Shown here: in pieces, positions 1 through 10,975 of the stretch
Position numbering within the stretch: position 1 is the first letter of the stretch
Layout of the letters: the number at the start of each line of letters is the position of its first letter
Source: Stenogyne calaminthoides
Taxonomy: Eukaryota; Streptophyta; Magnoliopsida; Lamiales; Lamiaceae
Reading direction: 5' to 3'
NCBI GenBank assembly: GCA_037126765.1
Contig: JBBCBC010000002.1
Location: forward strand, 44,458,889-44,522,888
DNA: 64,000 bases
Position numbers and translations under genes: made by a program
Notes under the pieces: model-generated
Database searches by the model: none
What the model was told of the DNA's origin: nothing
Seen by the model: only the letters and a program-made list of their open reading frames with translations

Positions 1-261
1 ACTACAGCTCCATGGGCCAAACCATTGCCAATATTCCTGTATATTCAAGATGAATCAAGTAAATTGATTACAAGTTGAAATGTAAAAAGTAAAAACATGG
101 ACTTATTAATTTGGTTGATTCTTGGAAACAGCTTGAACTTAACGTGCGATGAAGTTACTAAAATTTTGGAGTAAAAAGTAGAGTAGAATTACTATTATTA
201 TTATTATTAAGAGGTCTTTTGGATGTGAATGATTGGCACCATATAATGAACTTGGCATGTT

Positions 262-334
262 GCCCGTCTAGCTCAGTTGGTAGAGCGCAAGGCTCTTAAC
301 CTTGTGGTCGTGGGTCCGAGCCCCACCGTGGGCG
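262..334 (+). tRNA. tRNA-Lys (anticodon CUU)
   Basis: A 73-nt cloverleaf can be folded. The anticodon loop is CTCTTAA, giving CUU for lysine, and the D, anticodon and T stems all pair. Two positions are unusual. The T loop reads TCCGAGC where nearly all tRNAs have TTCGAGC, so the base normally made pseudouridine-55 (also part of the B box) is C. The last acceptor pair, 7-66, is C-C. Either change could weaken transcription or folding, so the gene may be decaying. Identity is sure; function is less so. Confidence 0.85.
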
Positions 335-1070
335 TATTCTGTTTTTTGATTCAAGTTTAATCATGCATCAGTTTTTAGACTGAAAATTGATGAGCACAAA
401 CACATTAAAACAACTCTATGTTAACACTACATTTCTTCATCACTTGACATTTGTAGTGCTGCAAAATGATGACAAGAAATATAAATAGTTGATCCAAGAA
501 TTCAATTTGTAACATCAAATTCTGTCAGTTGGGTTTGAAGCCCCATATCCAACATGCTTGTATAGGTCAAATGAGTAGAAAATATTTTTATGGAAAATGG
601 TGGATAGATAAGATGCTTGGAGTTGAAATTTGGGTAAAATAGTACATAGATTTGCAGTTAAATTATATCAACCTGGGCGTTTGGAAAAAAATATAAGTGC
701 GGATCATGACATGCATAGAACATAGAATAAAAAGGCAGAGGAACAAATTTAGTTCAGATACCTGCAAGTTCAAAAATTTGTGATACATGGGCAAAGTTAA
801 CCAAGGTAATCCAATTTAAGTGTCATATTGTAGCACACGTCACAAAATTTTACATCAATTTTACAAAGTGATCAAAATTGCTCCTCAGTTAACAAAATAC
901 TAGTAGCTAAAGTCACAAATATAAAATTGTCAAAAAATAGCAAAATTAGCGAGTTAAATCTCTAGTGCACGAATTGCACCGTGCAATTCAATCTTATTCC
1001 AAAAAATAACAAACACAGAAGAGGAGAAGGAACCTTTTAGGCAATCATGGCAAAATAAAGTTGAGCTATC
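335..1070. other. intergenic, downstream of the recycling-factor gene
   Basis: AT-rich sequence with no supported gene. The stretch next to 1071 is presumably 3' UTR of the minus-strand recycling-factor gene. Confidence 0.5.
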
Positions 1071-3227
1071 TCAGACTCCTCTAATTTCCTTTTCCTTAGC
1101 CTTGCACATATCTTCAGCTGTCCTGATGAACTTTTTAGTCAAGTCGTCAATCTGGATCGCAAAAGGAAAAATAAGTTAAGAGTTAAATTATAAGAACAAA
1201 TTATCGTTGTGGCTATCCTGCAACTTACTTCTTTCTCCAACCGTTTTGCATCATCTTCTGATATACTTGAACCTTGTTTATCTTTATCCTTATCCTTTGC
1301 TTTATCCTTATCCTTCCCTGCTTTCTCTTTGATCTTTTTCGGTACTGCTTTTTTAATGTTTTCCAGTGCCTGTAAATAGCATGTTCGTCTTTCAGAGATT
1401 ATGGAAATATTCAATTGCAGATTAAGCAAGTGAATACCTTTTGGCGCACTCTTCTAATGCTTTGCTTCACATCTTCAGCTGATTTTCCAACCACCTTACA
1501 TACAGCCTGGCAAAGACATTTTAAAACAATATATACTAGCAGTTTGATGACCAAAAGAATGCAAATTAGAAAGATAAATAACAGACTTACTTGGGTGTGC
1601 TCTTTGCTTAGTCTGCACAAAAAACGTGTATATTAATATGACATATTTAGTTTACAAATAAAGTGAATATTTCAGCTTCACATGGGAGGGTAAGGGGAGA
1701 GTGATAGTTCAAACTGCAAGGAAACTAGAATTCTGTTCAATGAGACAAGTTCACATTCCAATATTGTAAGCGATTGCAGTTATTGAAATAACCAATTCTG
1801 AACTTTCTCCCGTTTATAATCACAACCACTAAGCTGAGATAATCGCACTCCTAGAAAAAAACAGAATGGAACAATTTCTTACGGAGGTATAGGTACAATT
1901 AAACGTTGGTTGTCGGGCTTGGGATTTAAGCCCAAAGGAGATGTGATGATGGCTTTCTCCAACTCCTTGAGGGCCTGCAAAAGTCAAAACACTTTCTTGA
2001 CAATACTTCCAAATCAATTTTCATACATGATAAATTACTAAAAGTACTGGGAATTAAACTACGGATTGTGGTGAAAATTAAAGGTAAAGCAAATTATCTG
2101 ACCAGAAAATATTTACATTACATTAGGATCGTAGGGGGTGACAGACAGTGTTTTTGGGTCCAATACTGAAACAAGGGCAATCCTGTTAAGAGGAGTCTTA
2201 ACCCCGTAATGTTCCACCATAATGTGGTCAAGCATCCCTGAAAAAGTTATTAAGAAACTATTATGTCAAATAACTCCATCACTTCACAGAAATCCAAAAA
2301 ACGAGCCATATAAGAAGATGTTCTTGAACACCTGTTGACGCTCTCCCAGTACGCAATTTGGCCAGTTCACGTGACAACGCATCAACTGCAGCATTCATCT
2401 GCGAAACAGCAGAATCCTTAACAGTAGCTCCTAAATCACCACCTTTCTCATCGTCCCCCACCTCCTCCTCTTCTTCTTCATCCTCATCATCTTCCTCTTC
2501 CACCTCCTCTTCCTCTTCCTCTTGTTTCTCTAAAATATCGTGACAACAAAAAGATACTCAACTCCCGTCTCCAAAGTTCAATTTAAATTTATGATTAGTT
2601 AACTATACGATAATTACATAATCTTATATGGACATCCGAAAGAATTCAATTTGATATTCATTTGTATTGGAGGACTCTGCTAAAGAATCAAATACTTTTT
2701 TGCTTCTTTTAGTATTTAACAAATAAGTAGTAAGATGCTATTTACAATTAACAAACGGTAAATCATAGATTACAGCAGACAAGTATACATATTTAGCATA
2801 CCGTTATATGCAATGCAATAGCTTATAGAAGTCACTATGCTTTCCAAACCAAATATTGAAACTAAGGACGTCAAATTCCTAACAATAAAATATACAACAC
2901 TCCCCCACCCACCAAAAAACTAGTAATCAGTAGTTTAACAAAAAAATTACATTTGTAATTCAATAGACAGAGAAATTAAGAAAGAAAGAGGTGTGTACTG
3001 ATCGGTTGTTTCCTTCCTTTGGCGAATCCTCTCCGAGTAATAAATTGATAATAATCCGTTGCTGTTGAAGTTAGAAACCTATCAACAACAACAGTAGCTT
3101 CACGTGAAGTGTCAAAACAGGAGGAGATTGAGCACGAGAATGTTTGGTGTGAGCGGATAGAAGCGGTTCGAAGTGCGTAGTAGACGTATCTAGAAGAAAT
3201 GATCGCTCGTCTTAGGGAGATCGCCAT
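1071..3227 (-). CDS. mitochondrial-type ribosome recycling factor, 8 exons
   Basis: Ribosome recycling factor splits post-termination ribosomes together with EF-G; this copy is probably mitochondrial. Exons (minus strand): 3227-2999, 2529-2332, 2237-2122, 1974-1883, 1612-1591, 1506-1438, 1369-1229, 1151-1071. All phases agree and give 315 residues. The N-terminus is basic and hydroxylated with few acids, like a mitochondrial presequence. An acidic Glu/Asp run follows, then the RRF core: ALSRELAKLRTGRAS, then GMLDHIMVEHYG with TPLNRIA, then the domain containing PYDPNALKELEKAI. The C-terminal helix ends in CKAKEKEIRGV. Exon 5 is only 22 nt. A Lys/Asp-rich insertion in exon 7 (about residues 250-275) has no counterpart in bacterial RRF. 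The start is the first ATG, at 3227; the acidic segment is reached by splicing, not by its internal GTG. It is most like Arabidopsis At3g01800 rather than the plastid factor (recall, not computed). Confidence 0.9.
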
Positions 3228-3445
3228 TGTTGAATCTCAATTCAATCTCCGATTTTCTTTGTTCTCACTTCTTTTAGGCCAAGGGTTTTAAGGGGGTTTA
3301 ACAAAAAACTAGGGTTGAATTCATTAATCGAAGTTGAGTTTCCTCAAATGGTGATTTTTCCTTCTGGAAATTTTCATTAATCGAAGTTGAGGCATTCACC
3401 CTGCAGTCTGACAAAAGTAACGTGAATTGCTGCCTAATCCATTAT

Positions 3446-3487
3446 TGGGCCTGCCTCAAGACCATAATATTGGGCCGATTCGGCCCA
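3446..3487. promoter_or_regulatory. three TGGGCC (site II) motifs upstream of the recycling factor
   Basis: TGGGCC occurs at 3446-3451 and 3471-3476, and its complement GGCCCA at 3482-3487, about 220-260 bp upstream of the start codon at 3227. Site II motifs are TCP-factor targets, common in promoters of plant translation and organelle-biogenesis genes, which suits the neighbour. Confidence 0.5.
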
Positions 3488-3579
3488 AGTCCAACTGGCA
3501 CATTTGAGAATTTGAGATAAGAATTGTGATAGGAGTATAAATAAATTTTATTTTACCCACCTACTCAATTTTTATTATA

Positions 3580-3857
3580 CTCCCTCCATCTCAAACTCGA
3601 CTGCCACATTTTCGTTTTGGGCGTCTCATACTTGATTACCACTTTTCTTAAATGGAAATACCCACTTTATCAGTTTATCACTTTATCACATAAAATACTA
3701 ATAAACAACTCTTTTTAACCCCAACTACCCATCACTGTCTTTATCACATAAAATACTAATAAATAACTATTTCTACTCCAACACTTTATCTTTTTATCAT
3801 TTTTTCTTAAAATCCGAGCACACAGTAATGTGGTAGTCGAGTTTTAGATGAGTGGAG
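3580..3857. mobile_element. Stowaway-type MITE
   Basis: The left end is CTCCCTCCATCTCAAACTCG. The right end reads back as a near copy, CTCCACTCATCTAAAACTCG. TA lies directly outside both ends (3578-3579 and 3858-3859), the Tc1/mariner target. The interior carries two similar copies of a TTTATCACATAAAATACTAA segment. It is 278 bp with no coding capacity. Confidence 0.85.
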
Positions 3858-4194
3858 TATTTATTTATGAATTTTTCGACATAATATATGTGTCTCAAAA
3901 TTATTTAATTAATTATCTAATTCTAATGCACTAAATTCACCACGAATACCAAGTTTATAAAATAATGTTAAAATTCAATACAACTTATATAAAATCCAAA
4001 ATTTAAAAAAAAAAATTTAATTCAACTCATATAATCAAGAAATCAGTAAAAACCCACTTTCAAACCAATAAAATTCATATTTTAGATCTGATATTTTTTA
4101 AATATAATGTGAACATATACTGATAGATTGTTGTTCTAATTTGGACAATTCTTGTCCACCCAAGAATGTAAATTTGAGTATTACTCTTCCATCT

Positions 4195-6963
4195 TTACCA
4201 ATAATCCCTGCAAGAACACAAACCGTTCTTGAAATGGTGAAATCTAGTAGCATCTCTAACAACAATCTCTCTATCCACCAGTTTGGATATATATTTGATG
4301 GCAGAATGGCAGTCATAACAAACTCTAAGGTATGTTTGTTTTGAGCTTGAGGTGGATGGGGCAAATCCGAATGGGAAAAAAAAGTGAATGAGAGAAATCC
4401 TGTGAATAGTAATCCCTTGTTTGTTTTGGGTTGGATGTAATATGGATGGATGGAGCTTTATGTCAAATCAATACTTTTTAATTATGATGATGTATTATTT
4501 TATTATTGTTAGTTAGTGTGATAATGATTGTATGAAATAAAAGTGTAAGAAAAGTAGGAGAGATAATGAATTGTTGTAAGAAAAGTATGAGAGAGAATGA
4601 GTTAGTGTAAAAAAAGTAGTGATGTGATAATTTTAGGGTATAGATGTATAATAGAGGTGGATGTGTATTTGAATGGAGGATGAAATGTGAAAATCCGAAA
4701 AGTGGACGGGACGGGGTGAGGCCCATCCCCCATCCGGACCTCCCCGGCTGAAAACAAACACCACCTAAGGTTCTTCATGATCGTTATACTGCTGTTATCT
4801 GGAGTGTTCATCAATGCGAAAGAAAATCGCAAGTTTTTCGCTGTGATGCTTCAGTATTTTCTCCTTCAATTCTTCATCAAGATCATGCAACACGGACGCG
4901 GTATCTGGAACAAAACCAATCTTTTTAATCTCCTCCCAGATTTTAGCCATCTTCTTATAGATTGCATCTCGTTGTGGATGAAACGCATCGTCTGCACCAA
5001 AGATATGGACTTCACTCTTTATCTGCAACCAACTGATTCCCTGCTCTTTCTTCACCTGTCTATCTTTCATCGACTTTCTAATTTTGGCAGCTTCCTCCCA
5101 CTTTCCACAATGGGAATAGACGTTTGCGAGAGCTGAGTAGGCACTGCTATTGTCTGGTTCGATTGAAAGCATCTTTTCTGCTGCAATGGCTGCTAGCTCT
5201 AAATTCTTGTGAGCTTTACATGAAGCTAAAAGTGAGCCCCAAGCTATAACATCCGGTTCAATCTCCATTTTCGCTATAAAATCTTGTGCTTCCTGTAACA
5301 ATCCTGCACGCCCAAACAGGTCAATCATGCAAACGCAATGACTTAATCTGGGCTAGATTCCATGGACATCTTTCATCTTTTTAAAGTAGCTACGGCCTTT
5401 TCAACCAACCCCATGTGTGTGTGCAAGCTGAAAGAACACCAACATAAGTTATATGATCCGGCTTCATATCTGATGACAGCATTTCCTCAAACAATTGTAA
5501 TGCCTTTTCTCCAAATCCATGTTGTGCTAAACCGATGATCATGGAAGTCCACGAGACCGAATCTCTTCTTTGTTTTACTAAATCGAACGCTTTCCATGCA
5601 AACTTGATGTTACCAGCCTTTGCATACATTCTAATCAAAGCATTACTCACAGAAATAGACAACGATTCTCCCAACTTCAATGCAGTAGTATGGATTTGTT
5701 TGCCATGATTTAGAGAAGCCAAACTTGAACTTACACTTAACATTGCTGCAAATGTATAATTGTTAGGCATTGGGCCTTCTTTAAGCATAGATTTGAAGAG
5801 CTCCATTGCATCATCATTGTGTCCGTTCTGTACGTACCCTACAATCATAGCCGTCCAAGTAACCACATCACGTTCATCCAACGAGTCAAAAATCTCCCTA
5901 GCTGGATTCATATCTCCAAGCTTGATATATCCATCTAATAAAGATGTAACTGCATGCTATAACATTAAGAGAAGATGTGCCGTACATTTGCAACATCTTT
6001 TTAGCTATTTCAACGCCACCACACTTTGAGTACATATAGATCACCGCATTCCTCACAGCTTCTGAAGTATCAAATTGAGTTCTAATAATATAAGCATGAA
6101 TCTGCTTTCCAAGTTCTAAGTCCTTAAGATTTGCACAAGCGGACGATACACTTGCCAGAGTGTATCAGGCTTAATATTAGACTCCATCAGCATTTCTGAG
6201 AAAAAGCTCAGAGATTTGGCATCAAAACCACTCTGATTATAACCTGCAATCATTGAATTCCAAGAAATAACATCGCATTCTTTCATTTTCTCGAATTGAG
6301 CCAATGCACGTTCCACCTCACCCCTCTGCATATACAGTGCTATAATACCATTCCAAGTCGATACATTCTTCAACTTAATCCTTTCAAACACAGTCACCGC
6401 CGTCCCAGCATCCCCTGACTTTGCATACAAATTCAACAACGAATTCGCAATAGGAACAATGCAAGAGAACCCAAATTTAACAACAAAAGAATGAACCTTT
6501 TTCCCCATATCCAAACCCCCAATCTCTGCACACGAAGCAAGAATGTTCGTAAAAGTGTACTAATTCGGCACAACTTTACACTTGATCATCTCCAAAAAAA
6601 ATCCTAAGAGCAGCATCAAAACGACCCTTTTGATTGTACCCCACGATCATCGCTGTCCACGAAATAGAATCGGGCTCAGGCAATGCATTGAATACACAAA
6701 GCGCCTCCCTTGTCTTCCCCTGCTTTGCGTAAGCGGACAAAAGCGTGTTATATGAAGAAACATTCTTAACAGGCATTTCAAGCGTAGCGTGCATCGGAAA
6801 TAAACCCTGTTTTCGCATACGTGTTCATGACATTGTTCATCAAGAACACTCCTAGGTGGAGCCCAGATTTGATTATACGGGCGTGGATTGGCTTTACTGC
6901 ATATGGGCTTCTGGTTTTGATGCTTGTTTGCAGAATGGTGGCGTATGAATCCACCTCAAACAT
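4195..6963 (-). pseudogene. DYW-class PPR gene (At2g22070-like), decayed and split by a MITE
   Basis: This was an RNA-editing PPR protein (PLS repeats, E motif, DYW deaminase-like domain). The frames begin MFEVDSYATILQ at 6963 and run through about a dozen PPR motifs such as VSWTSMIIGLAQHG and RDVVTWTAMIVGYVQNGH. They continue through the E region (WGSLLASCKAHKN) to HHSEKLA of the DYW domain. After the MITE at 4329-4765 the frame resumes with RVCYDCHSAIKYISKLV and ends CSCRDYW, stop at 4195. Damage includes frameshifts near 6808, 6590, 6175, 5945, 5405 and 4826, a TAG near 6562, a stop near 5360, and the MITE. The repeat order follows Arabidopsis At2g22070 from memory. The lesions are too many for base-calling error, so the gene is dead; an intact paralogue may exist elsewhere. 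Confidence 0.92.
4329..4765. mobile_element. Tourist/Harbinger-like MITE inside the DYW domain
   Basis: The ends are GGTATGTTTGTTTTGAGC and, on the other strand, GGTGGTGTTTGTTTTCAGC. TAA stands directly outside both ends (4326-4328 and 4766-4768), the 3-bp duplication typical of PIF/Harbinger elements. The element is 437 bp and encodes nothing. Removing it with one TAA copy rejoins the PPR reading frame exactly between the Leu and Arg of MKNLR. Confidence 0.9.
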
Positions 6964-7194
6964 ACTATCTGTTGAATTTGAACAAACTTAAACCCCCTCT
7001 CTTATTCTGTTGAGTCGTTTTCTTCATCAAGATTTTGCTTGAGAAGGATTATTACATTCCAGACTACCGGCGGCGGGAAGATGTTTCAGGTGGAATCAAA
7101 ATTAAAGGGTATATAAAGAGTATCTTGCTTACTTCGGTGTGCTTTTTTATTTTACATGGCTAAGGCAAAATATATGACATTAATATGAGTGGTA
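6964..7194. other. intergenic, upstream of the PPR pseudogene
   Basis: Former promoter region of the PPR gene. No coding or repeat feature is recognised. Confidence 0.4.
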
Positions 7195-7385
7195 AAATTA
7201 GGACGCATTTGAGGTGGCCACTGAGCTCCTCATTTGAGTAGGAGACCCAAGTTCGATTCCCTTTGGGAACAAATTTAGAGTTATAGGAGTTATAAGATGG
7301 ATTGATGATTTCGTTGAGTATTTGAGTGTTTGGTGTACTAACTACTAAGTACTAACAACTAACTTTACCCGATCAAAAAAAAATT
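7195..7385 (+). mobile_element. tRNA-derived SINE-like element
   Basis: A tRNA-like head contains an A-box-like TGGCCACTGAGC. A near-perfect B box, AGTTCGATTCC, follows 35 nt later. An unrelated body comes next, and the element ends in CCGATC plus nine A. It does not fold as a tRNA. The end resembles that of the truncated insert at 16748-16784, suggesting one family. Target duplications are not clear. Confidence 0.5.
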
Positions 7386-7840
7386 TTAGGTGGATTTTTA
7401 ATTTTGACCACTAATTTTTAAAAAATGAATAAATGTAGGGCATATTAGTCCCCATCCATCCAATTTCAAACTAATTAATAATTATCATGTCCTATAAAAT
7501 ATGTTACAGTGACTAGTTACTAACATATGGATGAAAATTTCAAGTAGAGCGTGAGAGTTATTGTAAATTTGGTTTTGATCATATTATTGTAGCTTGATAT
7601 TTAATCTGAATTCCCTAGTTGGATAAATCTATGTTTGAAAGATATATCCAAACTATTTAATTTAGTTTAGACTTCGACCAAATTTTAATGATAGATAATT
7701 TAAGTATTGTAGCTAACCACTCAGTTGGCTCTATGTTATGAAGTAGAACATTAGTTGAATGTCTCAAGGCTTCTATAAAAAAAGTAGAAAATGGGAGAAA
7801 TTAGAATAATTTACTAGTAAAGTTTTATTATGGCGGGACT
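7386..7840. other. intergenic, downstream of the gamma-glutamyltransferase gene
   Basis: AT-rich. The part near 7840 is probably 3' UTR of the minus-strand gene. Nothing else is recognised. Confidence 0.4.
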
Positions 7841-10800
7841 TTAGAAACCAGCTGGAAATCCACCCTTTCTAGGGTCACTTACACCAATAAGTTGCCCTGC
7901 ACTTGAATTTCTACTCAATTCTTCAACAACTATGAACTGACATATGGTTCCACCAGCAATGCTCTGAAGAACATGACCCTTCTTTTGTAGGTCACTTCTT
8001 GTTTCTGCTGGTACTTCAAAGTGATCGCCCGTTGGCACTGTCCAATTCTCGTATAGTAACAAATTTGGAATCAACTGTGTCGACAATAAGACCATATTAG
8101 ATAAAAATCAAGAAAATAGATTGTGATCATAATAATACCTGATGATAACTTCTTGGAGCTATAACAGAAGAGTATGGATCCATTCCTCTTGCTAAATGAT
8201 TCAGTAAAACTTGTGTTGTTCCTGCAATTATCAGTGACCCTCCACTTGCACCTATAACACCTTTAATTTGTCCATCCTGAAGTAAATGCAAATTTTGTTA
8301 CTTAATGGAAGATGAAATTAATGATATGGATTTATATTATATATATGTGCCTTAAGGAAGATTGCGGGTGTCATCGATGACAATGGTCTTTTTCCGGGAT
8401 AGATGAAGTTGGGAGGGGCCGGAGGTCTGGCGTTTGCTGAAGTGTTTGCAGGCATGGAAAAGTCGTCCATCTCGTTGTTGAGGATTATCCCTGTGCTCGG
8501 TGAGAGGAACTTGGAGCCGAAGTAGGCGTTGATGGTGGTGGTCATTGAGACAGCGTTGCGTTGGCTGTCTATGATCGAGATATGGCTCGTCCCGTGATCA
8601 TGGATTTGGTTCCACCTACAAAAGAACATTAACGACTTTGAATTAGAAGAGAGATTTCAAGAAACGACAAAGCTATTGACACCTAAATATTTGCTCAATA
8701 AGCACATTTTACAGTTGTTTGTCATGGTACATGATGCTAATAAATGTTGTACATATGCATGTATTAAGCAAAAATTCGACATGATTCTTGAAACAAGTAG
8801 ATTGAGGTTTTTTTTTCTTATGTTCTTTCTAACCTCCCACCATAATGAGTAGAATTAGACATTGTGTTGTCCAAAATGGGAAATAGTAGAAATAGTTTTA
8901 TGGGAGATTTAAGAAACGACAAAGATTTTTTATGGGAAATAGTTTTCTTAGTCCTGTAAGATATTCTTATTTTGATTTCAATGTTATCGTCGTTCACAAA
9001 TTGAAATTAGTCTTGGAGCTCTTAATTTTGGACATTTTGGTCCAGTTTCCAACCGTAGGAGGTGAAAACATCCAGTTGATCGATGTTGGTGTGGAAGAAT
9101 CTGATTTTTCCATGTGGTAGAGTCTGATTGGCCAACCGAATGTTCACCTCTTATAGCTAGTTTCCGGACCAAAATGTCGAAAAATAAAAAATTACAAGAC
9201 TATTCAATTCGTGAAAAATCGACAAGTCTGAAAATTGAAATAGGAGCAACTTACCGACTAAAAAACTATTTTTCCAGCTTTCCTATTAAGGTTTTAGACC
9301 ATCTTATGAAAATGCATTGACCAACATTTAAAACATATTGCTTTATTTCTAACCTCCCACCATAATGAGTGGAATTAAACGTTGTGTTATCTAAAATGGT
9401 TTTCCTAAGCTGTGCAGCAAACTTTTTTGATAACATAGCTTTCACCACATCCTTGACATTCACAAAGTTCGGATCACCAAGATTCATTCTCACAGCAAAC
9501 GCGTGCTTCAAAGCTTCTATTTCGCGGTGGACCATAAGAGAATCGGAAATATCAGATAAATCGCGATACTGAGCCAGGATGTTGAGCATCTGAGACAACA
9601 TTACACAATAATAGAACATCTAAGACACATGAAATCCTTAAAGAAAACGAAAAATTTGTGCAACTTACGAGTGACATTGAAGCCCCTCCAGAAGAAGGCG
9701 GAGGCATGCTAAATATCTCAACTCCCATTACATTCACTGAGACAGGTTTCCTCAGTTTAACCTCGTAATGCTGCAAGTCCTCCATTGTTAATATCCCTCC
9801 AGCTTTCGTGACATCTTTAACCAGACTAAGTCCGATTGACCCGTTGTAGAATGCTCTTGTTCCAAGCCTTGATACCGTTGCTAGCGTCTTAGCAAGTTTT
9901 TTATTGTAGCACATGTCTCCCAAATGCAATAGACTACCGTTTGATGTGAATGTATCGCGGAGTCCCTCATCACGCATGATGAGTGATTCCGAGCTCACCA
10001 TTTGCATACGGAGATATGGTGAAATCTTGAATCCTTTCTTAGCAAGTTGAGCAGCTGGAACGACGAGCCTCTTCCATGGAATCCTGCCATATTTTTTCCA
10101 AGCATTTTCGAGCCCAGCAAGTTCTCCTGGAACTGCTATGGAGAGGATACCATTAGCTTTTAGGGCAGCATTCCCGGCATACATGTTCTGCAAGAAAATC
10201 GAATCTCTGGCTCAAGGCATCGTTCTATTAGTCCTATAGATTCAATAAGAGCAGAACGAATCCCATTTCTTATCCTATGAAACTAGATTCATACTAATAC
10301 CATGACATTCATTCACTGTGAATCACTAATACCATTACTTTTATAAATTAATAGTACCATAACATTTACACACAAATATATACCATGGTATTAGTTTATG
10401 AACGTAATAGTATCAGTTGAAGTGTTGTGGTATTAGTTTTAAGTGTAAAGGGAATACTTTTTATTGGAAACACTCCTCTAACAACCAAAACAGAGGAAAT
10501 ATTCTGGTCTTGGAAAATTTGAACAAATCAACCAAAACTGCATCTTGATTCTTGAACAACTGAAAACTTAAAACCAACAATTCCGACAGAAAACAACAAT
10601 TAGAGTACACTACTTAGCCAAGAGCAAGATGACATTTTTGTACATAAACATTACCTGAGAAGCAAGCTTTGGGGAGGTTTCTCTCATATCATAGGCTTCT
10701 GTTTTGCCATCAGACGATCGGACAAGCATAAATGCACCACCACCAATGCCGCTAGATGCAGGGCTGATGACTCCTAAGCAGAGAGCGGCAGCAACGGCTG

Positions 10801-10975
10801 CATCCACCGCATGTCCGCCTTGTTGAAGAATGTCCCTCCCAATTGTAGAGCATTCGCCATGATCAGTAGCTACAACACCGTGTTGTGCAGTAATTCTCTC
10901 GTGTCTTTCTTTTGCTATGCTCGAAAAGAAAGACGTCGAGAGAATAAGCAGCCATAGAAAGAACGTCGAAGACAT
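7841..10975 (-). CDS. gamma-glutamyltransferase, secreted, 6 exons
   Basis: The enzyme cleaves gamma-glutamyl bonds of glutathione and its conjugates; plant GGT1/GGT2 act in the apoplast. Exons: 10975-10655, 10187-9669, 9589-9354, 8615-8351, 8276-8139, 8074-7841. Phases agree and give 570 residues, the usual plant length. The start at 10975 puts a hydrophobic signal peptide first (MSSTFFLWLLILSTSFFSS). Family motifs follow: SGIGGGAFMLVR, MRETSP, SMPPPSSGGASM. Exon 4 holds DHGTSH with the autocatalytic Thr of the small subunit and LNNEMDDFS. Exon 5 holds the GASGGSLIIAGTTQ loop, and the C-terminus is SDPRKGGFPAGF. Intron 3 contains a MITE and a duplicate of the end of exon 3. Intron 4 seems to use a GC donor (AAG/GCACAT). 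No lesion is seen in the coding frame. Confidence 0.92.
8820..8877 (-). repeat. duplicate of the 3' end of GGT exon 3, inside intron 3
   Basis: This segment closely matches 9342-9400, which covers the last codons of exon 3 and its donor. Read on the minus strand it gives ILDNTMSNSTHYGGR followed by the same GTTAGAAA donor; the exon itself reads ILDNTTFNSTHYGGR. It lacks the rest of the exon and an obvious acceptor, so it is probably a non-coding remnant. Confidence 0.7.
8935..9283. mobile_element. MITE with long terminal inverted repeats, in GGT intron 3
   Basis: The two halves are inverted copies. On the left, GGGAAATAGTTTTCTTAGTC leads to GACATTTTGGTCC at 9029-9042. On the right, GGACCAAAATGTC leads out to the complement of GGAAAAATAGTTTTTTAGTC. 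The arms are over 90 nt and diverged. Long arms suggest a Mutator-like source, but no certain 9-bp duplication was found. Exact ends are approximate. Confidence 0.6.

Noticed and set aside
2358..2543. Plus-strand ORF rich in serine
   Set aside because: It is the exact antisense of the Glu/Asp-rich exon 2 of the ribosome recycling factor; GAG/GAA runs read as TCC/TCT in reverse.
7211..7275. Functional tRNA gene
   Set aside because: A- and B-box-like motifs are present, but no acceptor or anticodon stem forms; it fits a SINE head.
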